From an uncultured Gammaproteobacteria bacterium (lineage in GTDB: Bacteria; Pseudomonadota; Gammaproteobacteria; Pseudomonadales; Pseudohongiellaceae), in the NCBI GenBank assembly GCA_913060695.1, contig CAJXUA010000007.1, positions 1-64,000 on the forward strand: a stretch of 64,000 nt of DNA, written 5' to 3'. Both the position numbers and the translations under genes were made by a program. Positions 9,444 to 20,121 of this stretch are shown in pieces. Each line of letters begins with the position of its first letter. Position 1 is the stretch's first letter. Below the pieces are notes generated by a model, which ran no database searches, was not told the origin of the DNA, and saw only the letters and a program-made list of their open reading frames with translations.

Positions 9444-10877
9444 ATGCTAATCAGTTTTATCGCCTGTCTTGCAGCCTTTGTACTGATTGGCATTAGTGCG
9501 GCCAGAAAAAGTCGCGGCACCAGCCGCGACTACTATCTCGCCGACCAAAGTGTCCCCCCCTCCCTCGTCGGACTCTCCGCAGTTGCGACAAATAACAGTG
9601 GCTACATGTTTATTGGCGCCATTGGCTATACCTATGCCACTGGCCTAGCCTCTATCTGGCTGATGGTCGGCTGGATTACCGGCGATTATCTAGCATCTCT
9701 TTACGTTCACCGACGCCTGCGGGAATCCGCTGCAAAGTCCAAAGAGTCCAGCTACGCCGGCATGTTGAGCAACTGGAATGGCGCCGGCCGAGGCCAATCG
9801 ACACTGCGCCGCACCGCCGCCTTGATCACCCTGATGTTCCTGCTCACTTATGCCAGCGCGCAATTGATCGCCGGCAGTAAGGCTCTGAGTGTATTGCTAG
9901 ATTGGCCACTATGGGCTGGCGCGGTTTTAGGCGCTGTCATCGTGGTGGCTTACTGTTTCTCCGGGGGCATTCGCGCCTCCATCTGGACCGATGCGGCGCA
10001 GTCCGTGGTCATGATTTTCGCCATGGCCTTATTGCTAGTGGTGGCTGTTGGCGCCAGTGGCGGCTTCTCCGGCGCGATCGCGCAGATGGGGGAGATAGAG
10101 TATTTCCTCGACTGGTATCCGCAAGACTTGCCCTTCCCAGGCATTGGCGGCGGCATACTGTTCGCGGCTAGCTGGATGTTCGCGGGCTTGTCCGTGATCG
10201 GGCAGCCACACATCATGATCCGTTTCGCCGCTCTGAGTAACGCCTCGCAGATGCGCCGCGCACGACTGTACTATTACGTCTGGTTCACGGCCTTCTATTG
10301 TATGGCTATCGGCGTTGGTTTACTGGCTCGCATACTTCTAGATAACCCAGCAGAGTTCGACGCAGAGTTGGCACTACCGACGATGGCTTTAGAGTTACTA
10401 CCTCCGGTACTGGTCGGCGTAGTGCTTGCCGGCATCTTTGCCGCTACCATCTCAACGGCAGACTCATTGGTTCTCGCTTGCTCTTCAGCGCTCTCTAATG
10501 ACCTGCTGAAGAACAAGATCGAATCACCCATGTTGATTCGCTTCTCTACCCTTGCCATTACAGCGATAGCCTTAGCGCTCACCTTCAGCGAGAACCAAAG
10601 CGTGTTTGCCATCGTCATAATGGCCTGGTCGGGTTTGGCGAGCGCCTTCGCACCACTGCTATTGGTACTATGCCTTGGACAGCGGCCAAGCGAAAAACTA
10701 GCAATGGTGATGATGATCGCTGGTTTGCTCACGGCAAGTCTATGGCGCTGGGCAGGACTCGCGGATGCTGTCTATGAAGGGATGCCAGGCATACTGGTCG
10801 GCCTGGCTATCTTCTTGGTAGGCCATCGACTTGCTAGCAAGACTGAGTCTGTAGCGCAGGTGCGCACAGACTCTTAG
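9444..10877 (+). CDS. Sodium:solute symporter (SSS/PutP-like)
   Basis: Multi-TM protein, TSRDYYLADQSVPPSLVGLSAVATNNSGYMFIGAIG; 44 bp after ectC. Confidence 0.85.
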   Translation: MLISFIACLAAFVLIGISAARKSRGTSRDYYLADQSVPPSLVGLSAVATNNSGYMFIGAIGYTYATGLASIWLMVGWITGDYLASLYVHRRLRESAAKSKESSYAGMLSNWNGAGRGQSTLRRTAALITLMFLLTYASAQLIAGSKALSVLLDWPLWAGAVLGAVIVVAYCFSGGIRASIWTDAAQSVVMIFAMALLLVVAVGASGGFSGAIAQMGEIEYFLDWYPQDLPFPGIGGGILFAASWMFAGLSVIGQPHIMIRFAALSNASQMRRARLYYYVWFTAFYCMAIGVGLLARILLDNPAEFDAELALPTMALELLPPVLVGVVLAGIFAATISTADSLVLACSSALSNDLLKNKIESPMLIRFSTLAITAIALALTFSENQSVFAIVIMAWSGLASAFAPLLLVLCLGQRPSEKLAMVMMIAGLLTASLWRWAGLADAVYEGMPGILVGLAIFLVGHRLASKTESVAQVRTDS

Positions 10878-11359
10878 TCAGCAGTCTCTTTCTCTAAGTC
10901 TTCACGCGCCTGCCGATTAAGTTCGGCAGCGCCCTTCTGAAACACTACTTTGTGCAACAAGTCGGTCAGTGCCTCCCTGAAGTTATCGGGGTGCAGATAG
11001 GCGCAGGCAGCGCCGTCTGCTGGGTCCAAGGCGCGCTTCTTCAGGTCTGCTCGATGATCCTCTGATACTAGAATCACCGGCGTGCTGCTGCGTAGTGGGC
11101 TGCTCTTCTCAACGGCACGTAAGCGGTATAGGAACTGGTCCCGCGGCTTCTTGTAGTTATTCCAGCCTGTAATCACACACGACAGCTTATTGGTAAGGAA
11201 ACCGAAGCCACGGTCGTATTGACGAATTGCATCCATGGCATTGGATTCATTGTAGGTGTTGATGCTGGTGTATAGGCCCGTAGCCCCAATCTCAGCGGCA
11301 ATCTCATCGACCAGTTTATTGTCCAGATCGTAAATCAGAATTACGGGCTTAAAACTCAT
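10874..11359 (-). CDS. Receiver-like (pseudo-receiver) domain protein
   Basis: CheY-like pattern (ILIYDLDN ... CVITGWNN ... PVILVSEDH ... GAACAYLHPDNFREAL), but the phospho-acceptor and Lys positions look substituted. Confidence 0.5.
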   Translation of the reverse strand: MSFKPVILIYDLDNKLVDEIAAEIGATGLYTSINTYNESNAMDAIRQYDRGFGFLTNKLSCVITGWNNYKKPRDQFLYRLRAVEKSSPLRSSTPVILVSEDHRADLKKRALDPADGAACAYLHPDNFREALTDLLHKVVFQKGAAELNRQAREDLEKETAD

Positions 11360-11376
11360 TGCTCAACCTCTTGTTA

Positions 11377-12111
11377 TTAACGCAGCAACTGCCCGCCATC
11401 GACATCCACTGTAGTGCCGGTAGCATAGCCATTATTCATCAAATAAATCAACGCGCTGGCCACCTCTTCTGGACGCCCTACTCGCTCTATTAATTGTCCC
11501 TTCACCATGCCTGCTACTGCGGCGTCGCGTTTATCACCCAAGCCATCGAACAGCGCCGTGTCGATAATGCCGGGAGAGACTACATTGACGCGAATCGGGG
11601 CTAATTCAATGGCCAAGCAGCGCACCAGGTTCTCAACGGCAGCACCCACGCAGCTAAGCGCAGAGGCGTTGGCCTTGAGCTTGCGAGCCGGCGCGCCACT
11701 GACGAGTGTGATCGACCCGTCTTGGGCGAGAAAAGGCACACCAGTCCTTACCACATTTGAGTAGCCCCATAGCTTTCCGAAGGCCGCCTGGAACTGCTCA
11801 TCGGTCTGCTCTACAAAAGGCTTCATTGTGCGGCTTCCGCCCGTAGCGGCGGAGACCAGATGATGAATAACACCTGCCTCTTTGAATACCGCTTGCAGAG
11901 AGGCCGAATCGTGGGTGTCGGCGCTCATGATTGTCACCCGACTCCCTACCGTCGCACGGGCCTTCTCGATATGAGCGGCGGAACGGCCGGCGGCCCATAC
12001 GTTGGCACCCAGCTCACTCGCGGCAATAGCTGTGGCCAAACCAATTCCAGAGGTACCGCCAATCACAACTACATTCTTACCGCTCAAACTCATCGCTGTT
12101 GTATTGCTCAT
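11377..12111 (-). CDS. SDR family oxidoreductase
   Basis: GGTSGIGLATA Rossmann motif, NVVSPGIIDT, C-terminal TTVDVDGGQLL. Confidence 0.9.
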   Translation of the reverse strand: MSNTTAMSLSGKNVVVIGGTSGIGLATAIAASELGANVWAAGRSAAHIEKARATVGSRVTIMSADTHDSASLQAVFKEAGVIHHLVSAATGGSRTMKPFVEQTDEQFQAAFGKLWGYSNVVRTGVPFLAQDGSITLVSGAPARKLKANASALSCVGAAVENLVRCLAIELAPIRVNVVSPGIIDTALFDGLGDKRDAAVAGMVKGQLIERVGRPEEVASALIYLMNNGYATGTTVDVDGGQLLR

Positions 12112-12333
12112 CGAGTCTTTCTCCTACTTAAGTTGTTTGTTGCTCGCCTGTGCTGCGCTTTTATCTAAAAGCAAATAAAGCCCTAGCGCGAGCTGCGCGG
12201 GCGGATGTTATCATACAACGCTTAGACTCCTCGTCGACTCCGTCGAATTAAGGGGATAATTCACCGCCAAAGCTTTACCGCGAGCAACAATGCTGGCATG
12301 GTAAGCGGGCATTCGTTCTATGTGGAGATCAGC

Positions 12334-12645
12334 ATGTTGAAACCAGTTTTGCTCGTCGGACTTTGTGCAGCGTTTAGTGCCTGTGGCACATGGGTAAACG
12401 TCACCTCCGCAGGAATGCTCGTAGAGGTGGCAACACCCGAACAAGTCAGCTCTTGTACACGCCTGGGCAGCAGCACCACCAATGCCCTGAGTGAGATCGC
12501 CTTTGTTGATCGCGGCACTAGAAAGCTGCAGCAGGAGCTTATCGATCTTGCTCGCAATGAGGCCGGCGATATGGGCGGCAACCGCATTGTGGTCGAAACA
12601 CCGATCAACAATGGTCGCCAAACGTTCGGGGTGTACCGCTGCTGA
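12334..12645 (+). CDS. Small lipoprotein, DUF4156-like
   Basis: Lipobox FSACG; ...CTRLGSSTTNALSEIAFVDRGTRKLQQELIDLARNEAGDMGGNRIVVE. Confidence 0.55.
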   Translation: MLKPVLLVGLCAAFSACGTWVNVTSAGMLVEVATPEQVSSCTRLGSSTTNALSEIAFVDRGTRKLQQELIDLARNEAGDMGGNRIVVETPINNGRQTFGVYRC

Positions 12646-12749
12646 TAGCTTAGAGTCGTTTTCGCTGCCACAAGGTAGTTAAAAACTTAACAATAAAAAT
12701 TAGATAGCCTGTTGCAAGCGGCCGCAGGACCTTAGGAAGTATCCAATCG

Positions 12750-15500
12750 ATGGAAAGTAAACTTCTGGCACTAAGCCGTGTGTTCGCTAGCATCCCGCTC
12801 CTAGTATTAAAGGTCCGCTGGCTGGTTCTAGCCCTACTATTGGGCTCGACCGCGTTCATGATCTATGGCGCTTACACCCGCACTACGCTCGACATGACCA
12901 TAGACAGCTTCATCGATCAAGATGACCCCGCCATTGGCGCACTGAACGAGTTCCGCAAACAGTTTGGCAGTGATGACTCGGTCTTCCTAGTCTACCGGGC
13001 GCGCGACGGCGATGTCTTCTCTAGGGAGTCTCTTAGCGCCATTGCCGGGCTCACCCGCGACTTAGAAAACTGGCAAGACTTAGACCCCGGTAGCCTACCC
13101 CAGCAAATCAACGGCGGCACCGTAGACCTGAGCGAACTCGCGAATATTCGCAGGGTGCAATCCCTCACTAATGTACGCGTGCAACGCAGCGATGCCGACA
13201 CATTACGCTCAGAACGCCTTATCCCAAACCCCTTGCCAGAGTCTGTCGCCGCCATGGCGCAGGTGCGCGAACGCGCCCTGCAAGAGGATGACTTTAAACT
13301 CCTATTCTTCTCCGAAGATGGCCTATACGCCGGCCTGATGATTCAGACTTTTTTCGGGGCGGAACCAGTGGAAGGGTTTACCCCTCAAATCGATAACGCC
13401 AGCATTTCGCTGGACAGCAGTTTCAGCGCTTTCGACGACCCCGACAGCTTCACCCTGAGCTTCGACGAGGAAGCACAGGTACAGGACATTCCCTTCCAAA
13501 CAGTCGATATGTTCGCCTACAGCAATTTCTTCAACGCACTGCAGGCCGCGTACTCGCCCTACGAGCAAGCACTGGATTTCTACCCGGTTGGCAATCCTCC
13601 CATGATGGAGTTCGTTTACCGCACCTTGCAGCAGATGATGTTGCTGGCCGTGGCGATGATTGCGATATTCGTCGGCTTGCTTTGGGCGCTGTTTCGCTCC
13701 TTCAGCGCGGTACTTTGGCCCATTCTCACGATCGCCTTGAGCCTTGCTTGGACCTGGGGTTTGACCTCTTGGTTCGGCGTTGCCCTCTCGACCATGATTT
13801 CCCTAACTTGTTTGCTGATTTTCGCTGTTGGCATCGCGGACTGTGTGCATGTGATGAGCGCCTACTTCGCCTATCGCCGCGAGGGGCAGAGCCACGACGA
13901 CGCGCTCTATCATGCCTATGACAAAACGGGTCTCGCCATCTTCATTACCACTATCACGACCATGGCCGGAGTGTTGGCCTTGAGTTATTCAGACTTACTC
14001 CCAATTCGCGTCTTCGGAGTCATGTCCGCACTCGGCGTCTTTATGGCCCTATTCTTCACAATGGTGCTTCTGCCCATTCTGTTGAGCATTTGGCATCCCG
14101 GCAGCGAGCAGAAAAAAAGCAATGTACTTGGGGCCCTTTCGGCACGGTGGACGACACTGTCGCCACTGGCAAAACTTTGCTTATGGGCAGTATATGCTGC
14201 AGTGATATTCTCCATATTTGGCCCTTTGATTGGCACCTATATCGCCGTGGTATCAATCCTTACCAGCGTGGTTATTACGTGGCAGCAAGTCATGCTCGAG
14301 CGTATTCCCCTCATCGTGGCCAAACGCCCCGGCACGGTTCTTGGTGCGTTCGGCGTCTTGTTATTACTGTGCCTGTACGGCACCTCGCAAGTGCAGATCG
14401 ATAGCAATATCTCCGAGCTGACGAGGGAAGGCAGCGACATGCGTATCGCTTATGCCGTGGTCGACGAGAACATGGCCGGCGCGCAGAGCATGGAGATCAT
14501 GATCGACACGGGTGTCACCGACGGCCTTCTAGACCCAGTCGTATTGCAGGCAGTGGATTCCCTCCAGGAACGCATCGAGACCCTTTACCCCGACCAGGTA
14601 TCTCGTACCCACTCCTTGGCCAACATCGTCAAGGACACCAACCAGATAATGAACAACGATGACCCGGCGTTCTACCGCGTGCCCGACAGTGAGGCGTTGG
14701 TCTCGCAGTTGCTCTACCTGTTCAATAGCGCCAACCCCGATGATCGCCGCGCCTTGGTCTCGGATGACTATAGCCGCTCCCATATCACCATCAATGCCTA
14801 TAATGCGGGCTCCTATCAGTATCAGCGCTTCTTCGATGAGCTAGCAGTCGAGATTGACCAGACTTTCGTCGGTCTCGAAGCGCAGTATCCAGATATGCGA
14901 GTATTGGTTACGGGTTCAATTCCGTTGATGATGCGCGCCACCGATGAGATCGCCCAGTCTCAGTACAGCAGCTTCATACTTGCCTTAGTTGTGATCTGCG
15001 TAATCATGATGCTAACCCTAGGCTCGGTGCAGGGGGGCTTGCTGTCGATCATTCCAAACATCATACCGGCATTGCTTAGTTTCGGCTTAATGGGCCTTTT
15101 AGGCATCCCACTAGACACCGATACCTTGATGATAGCGCCTGTGATCATCGGCATTGCCGTGGATGATACGATTCACTTCATGACCCATTATCGACTCGAA
15201 CTGGTGCGCACTCGCAGCATGGCAATAGCGCTGAAGAGCACGATAGACAACGTGGGCAAGGCGGTAATGTACACCACGATGGTGCTAGGACTTGGCTTCG
15301 CCATATTAAGCTTCTCAGATTATTTAGGCATGGCGAAGATCGGTTTTTTTGGCTCTCTCGCTATTTTCGTGGCATTGTTAAGCGACTTATTCTTAATACC
15401 GGCTATGCTACAAATATTCAAACCCGACTTCGGGGTCAAAGACGCAGATAGATCGTTCGCGCAGATCACCGCACCGAGCGCCACTGCGCATCAACAATAG
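12750..15500 (+). CDS. RND superfamily (MMPL-type) exporter
   Basis: Two repeats of a large periplasmic loop plus TM bundle; GIADCVHVMSAYF and GIAVDDTIHFMTHYR motifs. Confidence 0.88.
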   Translation: MESKLLALSRVFASIPLLVLKVRWLVLALLLGSTAFMIYGAYTRTTLDMTIDSFIDQDDPAIGALNEFRKQFGSDDSVFLVYRARDGDVFSRESLSAIAGLTRDLENWQDLDPGSLPQQINGGTVDLSELANIRRVQSLTNVRVQRSDADTLRSERLIPNPLPESVAAMAQVRERALQEDDFKLLFFSEDGLYAGLMIQTFFGAEPVEGFTPQIDNASISLDSSFSAFDDPDSFTLSFDEEAQVQDIPFQTVDMFAYSNFFNALQAAYSPYEQALDFYPVGNPPMMEFVYRTLQQMMLLAVAMIAIFVGLLWALFRSFSAVLWPILTIALSLAWTWGLTSWFGVALSTMISLTCLLIFAVGIADCVHVMSAYFAYRREGQSHDDALYHAYDKTGLAIFITTITTMAGVLALSYSDLLPIRVFGVMSALGVFMALFFTMVLLPILLSIWHPGSEQKKSNVLGALSARWTTLSPLAKLCLWAVYAAVIFSIFGPLIGTYIAVVSILTSVVITWQQVMLERIPLIVAKRPGTVLGAFGVLLLLCLYGTSQVQIDSNISELTREGSDMRIAYAVVDENMAGAQSMEIMIDTGVTDGLLDPVVLQAVDSLQERIETLYPDQVSRTHSLANIVKDTNQIMNNDDPAFYRVPDSEALVSQLLYLFNSANPDDRRALVSDDYSRSHITINAYNAGSYQYQRFFDELAVEIDQTFVGLEAQYPDMRVLVTGSIPLMMRATDEIAQSQYSSFILALVVICVIMMLTLGSVQGGLLSIIPNIIPALLSFGLMGLLGIPLDTDTLMIAPVIIGIAVDDTIHFMTHYRLELVRTRSMAIALKSTIDNVGKAVMYTTMVLGLGFAILSFSDYLGMAKIGFFGSLAIFVALLSDLFLIPAMLQIFKPDFGVKDADRSFAQITAPSATAHQQ

Positions 15501-15520
15501 ACACGTAGGGGTGCTACAAG

Positions 15521-16417
15521 ATGAAGCAGTTTTACCAGTGCCTAAGAAGCGGTGCATTACTCTGCGCACTGCTCACGGTTACCAATAGCGCGCTCGCACA
15601 GATGAGCGCCCGCGAGATACTCGAGAAGGTAGAAGACGCACAGCGTACTACCACTGATTCCGCATTCAACCGCATCCAACTCTCTAGCTGCCAATTCGGC
15701 GTGCGCGATAATCAGATCACCTGTGCCGAACGCCCTCGCGTCAAGGCTCTGGAATCGGTGGGCATTAACTTTGGCCCAGAAAACAAAGACACCCGCTCCG
15801 TCTCGGTGGTAACAGAGCCTCCTGCAGAGAAAGGCATCGGCATGCTGAGCGTGACCTATGACGACTCTGACCAAGACAATGAGACCTGGCTCTATCTCTC
15901 GGCCCTTGGCACCGTGAAGCGAATCGCCAGTGGCAACTCCGATGACGACACCGAACCAGCCTCGATCTTCGGCTCCGAATTTACGACAGAGGATCAAGAC
16001 ACCGGCAAACTAGACGAGTATGCACTAACAATCCTCGAGGAGACCATCGAGTCAGGTCGTGAAGTGTGGAAGATCGAGTCGATTCCGAACGAAGAGCGCG
16101 CCCGCAAGACCCGCTACGCACGCACAGTGCAGTACATCGACAAGGAACGCTTCGTCTTACTGAGAGCAGATATGTACGACCAGCATGATCGCGAGGTGAA
16201 ACGCCTCATCGCCTCACGCGTAGAGCTTGTCAATGATGTCTGGGTGGCACGCTCGCTGACGATGATGAATCTTGTGAGCAATCGGCTCTCGAACATGGCG
16301 ATTCTCGAAATTAATACCGGTATAGAAGTACCCGAAGATTTTCTAACACAGCGCACACTAACCGATGTAGCGTTTAGAGAGACGGAGCTGCAGAAGCTGC
16401 GGGAGCAGATTGACTGA
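15521..16417 (+). CDS. Outer membrane lipoprotein-sorting (LolA-like) protein
   Basis: SAREILEKVEDAQ..., typical LolA-like partner of MMPL exporters; co-oriented. Confidence 0.75.
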   Translation: MKQFYQCLRSGALLCALLTVTNSALAQMSAREILEKVEDAQRTTTDSAFNRIQLSSCQFGVRDNQITCAERPRVKALESVGINFGPENKDTRSVSVVTEPPAEKGIGMLSVTYDDSDQDNETWLYLSALGTVKRIASGNSDDDTEPASIFGSEFTTEDQDTGKLDEYALTILEETIESGREVWKIESIPNEERARKTRYARTVQYIDKERFVLLRADMYDQHDREVKRLIASRVELVNDVWVARSLTMMNLVSNRLSNMAILEINTGIEVPEDFLTQRTLTDVAFRETELQKLREQID

Positions 16418-17825
16418 CGTGAGCCGTGCACCCCGTTCCAGCCTCTTCTTGGCCGTGCTCGCCCTAAGCCCTGTTGGCTTTGTGCACGCACAAGACATCC
16501 CCGACAACATCGATGGCTTCGATTTCGATAGCATCAATTTTGGGGATGACCTATTCGCGCAGCCCCAGAGCAATACGCCCGCATGGCTCGAACCCTTTAC
16601 CTTCAAACTCAGTCAGCAGCTCTTCGCACAGGTCAATGAGCACTCTATATCGCGCGTCGACGGCAGCAGCGACCGAAAGAACGCGGCTATCGAGAATAGT
16701 CGCTTTAGTCTATTAGCCCGTTATCAGAACCCGTTCGCGGCTGGCTGGCTGCTGCAGGCGAGCGCGCAGGCAAAAGTGTATTGGCCGGGCGATTACGAGT
16801 ACCGCGCTAACGATGATCGTATCGATACCGAATTTCGCCTGAACGAGTTATTTGTGCAACGCAGCACGGGTGAGAACAGTGTGAAGCTGGGCGCCCAGAC
16901 AGTGGTGTGGGGCGAGAACATCGGCAACTCCGTACTCGATGTCATCAACACCAGCGAGTTTCGTGACCTCACCATCATCGACATCGAGGATGCCCGGCTC
17001 AATCAATGGCTACTTGTGTGGGACCGCTATATCGGCAACCACCAGATATCCTCCTTCGTAAACCTCTACCCCGAATTCAATCCGCCGCCAGTGCGGGGCA
17101 GTCCGTTCTTCTTCGAATCCGCATTCAACCTCACGGATTATCGGCGCGATAAAGCCTTGTTTGAGATTGGCTCGCAGATGCGTTGGAGTCTAGCGGGCAG
17201 CGATATCTCCATCATGGGCGCGTACCTATATGAGAATCAGCTCTCCTATTCGGCCCCCGCCTCAGGTGTCGGCGATGCACAGTCCACGGCGAATGACTAT
17301 CTATTGCTAGGTGCCTCAGCCAACCGCGCGATCGGCAAGCTACTACTGAATTTCGATATCGCTTACAGCCACGACATCTTGGTCAACGTCCTAGTCACGC
17401 CAACAAATCCTGCTGACGCGCCCTATCTTGCGACGGAGACGATGAACAAATTAGGCGCAACACTAGGCTTCGAATATGCCATCGACAACGATCAGAGCAT
17501 CATGTTCGGCGTTGCCGCAGAGGGAAAACTAGCGCCGGATGCACAGCTTGCTAGCAATGCCGCGCTATTGGAGGACGAGGTCACTGGCAATGCGTTGCTG
17601 CGATATTCAAACAATATGCGTAACGGGGATTTGCAGCTGGCGGTGACACTGCAGAGCGCCCTAGATGCTGGTTCCGTGCTGGGCAGCGTGTCGCTTAACT
17701 ACACGCTCAGCAATAATCTCGCGGTGATGGGTCAGGTCATAGCCACCAGCGCGAAGAAAGATTCCGCGCTAGCGGCACTAGATGAAGACCTGCGCATGGG
17801 CATGACCCTGTCTTGGACCTTCTAG
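16410..17825 (+). CDS. Outer membrane beta-barrel protein (DUF1302-like)
   Basis: Signal peptide, aromatic alternating strands, terminal MTLSWTF; overlaps the preceding gene by 8 bp. Confidence 0.6.
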   Translation: MTDVSRAPRSSLFLAVLALSPVGFVHAQDIPDNIDGFDFDSINFGDDLFAQPQSNTPAWLEPFTFKLSQQLFAQVNEHSISRVDGSSDRKNAAIENSRFSLLARYQNPFAAGWLLQASAQAKVYWPGDYEYRANDDRIDTEFRLNELFVQRSTGENSVKLGAQTVVWGENIGNSVLDVINTSEFRDLTIIDIEDARLNQWLLVWDRYIGNHQISSFVNLYPEFNPPPVRGSPFFFESAFNLTDYRRDKALFEIGSQMRWSLAGSDISIMGAYLYENQLSYSAPASGVGDAQSTANDYLLLGASANRAIGKLLLNFDIAYSHDILVNVLVTPTNPADAPYLATETMNKLGATLGFEYAIDNDQSIMFGVAAEGKLAPDAQLASNAALLEDEVTGNALLRYSNNMRNGDLQLAVTLQSALDAGSVLGSVSLNYTLSNNLAVMGQVIATSAKKDSALAALDEDLRMGMTLSWTF

Positions 17826-17828
17826 ATT

Positions 17829-19073
17829 TTAGTAACGATTCGGGCCATCGAACACGTCTTTATCAAACTCCTTCTCCCAGTTTGCCACCACTGTAGCCAC
17901 CGATAGATCGCCTGCTACGTTTACTGCGGTGCGCGCCATGTCCAGCGGCCTATCGAAGGGAATGATAAAACCAACAACTACCGCGATCTGCTCGGGACTC
18001 ATACCAATAGCACCCATCACTGCCGCCATTAGAAAAACCGACGCGCCAGGCACCGCCGCTGTCCCGATGGACACCAAAGTAGTGGCTCCCATGACGATGA
18101 GATAGTCGGCAAAGGCGAGATCGATGCCGAAGGCCTGTGCGGCGAATACCGAAACGATGCCCACATACAGCGCAGTGCCATCCATATTGATCGTGGCGCC
18201 CAGGGGCAGCACAGTGGTCGCTACCACAGGTTGAATGCCGAGGTTACGCTCGGCCACTGACATGCTCACAGGGAGCGTAGCGGAGCTTGAGGAGGTCGAG
18301 AAGGCCACCAGCATCGCATCGCTGGCGCCTTTGAAGAACTTATAGGGCCGCAACTTGAGCACGAAGCGCATGATGCCGCCATGAACCAGGAACACATGCA
18401 AGAAACAGCCTAGGAACACCGCAGCGGCTAGGCGCACAACATCGAGCAGCGCGAGCACGCCCTGGGTACCAGAGACCCATGCGATGAGAGCGAACACACC
18501 AAAAGGCGCAACTTCCATCACCCACCCGGTGATCTTCAACATGATCTCCGAGGCGGCGTTCACGAGATCCGTGATCGGCTTGGCCTTCTCACCAATAATG
18601 AGTCCCGCTATTCCCACGAGCAGTGCGAAGAAGATGATCGCGAGGATATTGCCTTCCGCCAAAGCGGCTATTGGGTTACTAGGCACTATGCTCATCAGCC
18701 GCGCAGATAAGGGAATCGCCTCCTGCACCACCCCCGGAACAGTCGCGGAGAGATCGACACCCGCACCGGGTTGCAGAATAACGGCCAAAACTAGGCCGAT
18801 AGTAATCGCGAAGAGCGTAGTCAACATGTACAGACCGAGCGTCATCACGCCCAGAGAGCCGAGTTTCTTGGGATCTCCCATCGCAATTACACCGGAAACG
18901 AGCGTGAAGAAGACCAACGGGACCACGACCATGCTGATCAAACGCACAAAGAGATCCCCGATCCATTTGATCGAGACCGCACCCTCGCCCCACAGACTAC
19001 CTACGATGACACCCAGCACCAGGGCCAATACAATTCGTTTCCATAGGGCAATCTTGAACCAGGCGCGCAACAT
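17829..19073 (-). CDS. Dicarboxylate/amino acid:cation symporter (DAACS)
   Basis: AFSTSSSSATLPVSM serine-rich motif, GATINMDGTALY motif. Confidence 0.92.
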   Translation of the reverse strand: MLRAWFKIALWKRIVLALVLGVIVGSLWGEGAVSIKWIGDLFVRLISMVVVPLVFFTLVSGVIAMGDPKKLGSLGVMTLGLYMLTTLFAITIGLVLAVILQPGAGVDLSATVPGVVQEAIPLSARLMSIVPSNPIAALAEGNILAIIFFALLVGIAGLIIGEKAKPITDLVNAASEIMLKITGWVMEVAPFGVFALIAWVSGTQGVLALLDVVRLAAAVFLGCFLHVFLVHGGIMRFVLKLRPYKFFKGASDAMLVAFSTSSSSATLPVSMSVAERNLGIQPVVATTVLPLGATINMDGTALYVGIVSVFAAQAFGIDLAFADYLIVMGATTLVSIGTAAVPGASVFLMAAVMGAIGMSPEQIAVVVGFIIPFDRPLDMARTAVNVAGDLSVATVVANWEKEFDKDVFDGPNRY

Positions 19074-19255
19074 ATAAGTCTCCGAGGAATAGTGTCTTAA
19101 AGCTCGTAACGTATTGGAATTATTGGCTACTGAGCGTATAGAAAAACCCCCTTCAGTGCCATTACTTTTCTATGCCCGGATAAGGGATAAACCTTTTGGA
19201 ATATGCGACAATGCGCGCCCGAAGGACTTTCGTAAATCCCAATACAGGCACAAGC

Positions 19256-20011
19256 ATGGCAGAGTTAGAGCCAGCATGGATAGAAGGGGTAGTGGTGGCC
19301 AATAGGCACCTCACCCAGAATTTATTCTCGCTGCAAATAAAGGCCGACTTGGCTCCTTTCGAGGCAGGTCAATATACTTCCATTGGTGTCAATGTGGACG
19401 GCGAGCGCGTAGCGCAGCCCTACTCCATCCTGAGTGCCCCCCATGAACAACCATTGGAGTTCTTCTTCTACACCCAGCTCGACGGGCAGCTATCCGCACG
19501 CCTCTCACGCCTGCAAACGGGTGACTCTGTGTGGGTTCAACAGCTCGCCGAGGGCAGCTTCACCCTCAAACAAGTACCTGCTGGAGACGACCTGTGGCTT
19601 CTGGCTACCGGTACCGGCGTGGCTCCCTTCCTCTCCATCATCAAGTCTGGGCAGGTTTGGGACAAGTTCAAGAATGTAATATTGGTGTATGCCGTGCGGC
19701 AATGGTGTGATATTGCCTATAGTGAGCTGATCGAGGACACCAAGGCAAAATATGGTGATCGTTTCACCTTCGTCCCCTTTGTCAGCCGCGAGAAGGTAGA
19801 GGGCAGCATCCATGGCCATATCCCGGCTAGCATCAGCAATGGCACCATAGAGCGTGTTGCAGGTAGAGAGCTATCGCTACAACACTCGCAGTTCATGTTG
19901 TGCGGCAATCCGGGCATGGTGCAGGATGCATTGAAAGCTTTGGAACAAAAAGGCTTCGAGCGCAGCGTCGATGGCCTGTCGGGACAAATCACCCTCGAGG
20001 CCTACTGGTAA
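19256..20011 (+). CDS. fpr: Ferredoxin--NADP reductase
   Basis: AQPYSILSAP FAD motif, LLATGTGVAPFLSI NAD(P) motif; C-terminal TLEAYW. Confidence 0.88.
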   Translation: MAELEPAWIEGVVVANRHLTQNLFSLQIKADLAPFEAGQYTSIGVNVDGERVAQPYSILSAPHEQPLEFFFYTQLDGQLSARLSRLQTGDSVWVQQLAEGSFTLKQVPAGDDLWLLATGTGVAPFLSIIKSGQVWDKFKNVILVYAVRQWCDIAYSELIEDTKAKYGDRFTFVPFVSREKVEGSIHGHIPASISNGTIERVAGRELSLQHSQFMLCGNPGMVQDALKALEQKGFERSVDGLSGQITLEAYW

Positions 20012-20027
20012 AAGAATTATCGCCGAA

Positions 20028-20061
20028 CGAAAAAGAGGCTCCCTAGGGAGCCTCTTTTTTT
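20028..20061. terminator. Bidirectional rho-independent terminator
   Basis: Perfect 28-bp palindrome AAAAGAGGCTCCCTAGGGAGCCTCTTTT followed by T-run. Confidence 0.9.
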
Positions 20062-20121
20062 GTTGCTGCCCTGATCTACGTCATGATGACCGCAGATCAG
20101 GAGACATGACCAACGACTGTT

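Noticed and set aside
15557-15997. 146-aa minus-strand ORF opposite the LolA-like gene
   Set aside because: Antisense shadow; the plus-strand gene has a signal peptide and operon context.
18484-19077. 197-aa plus-strand ORF opposite the DAACS symporter
   Set aside because: Long but antisense to a clear symporter; composition lacks domain motifs.
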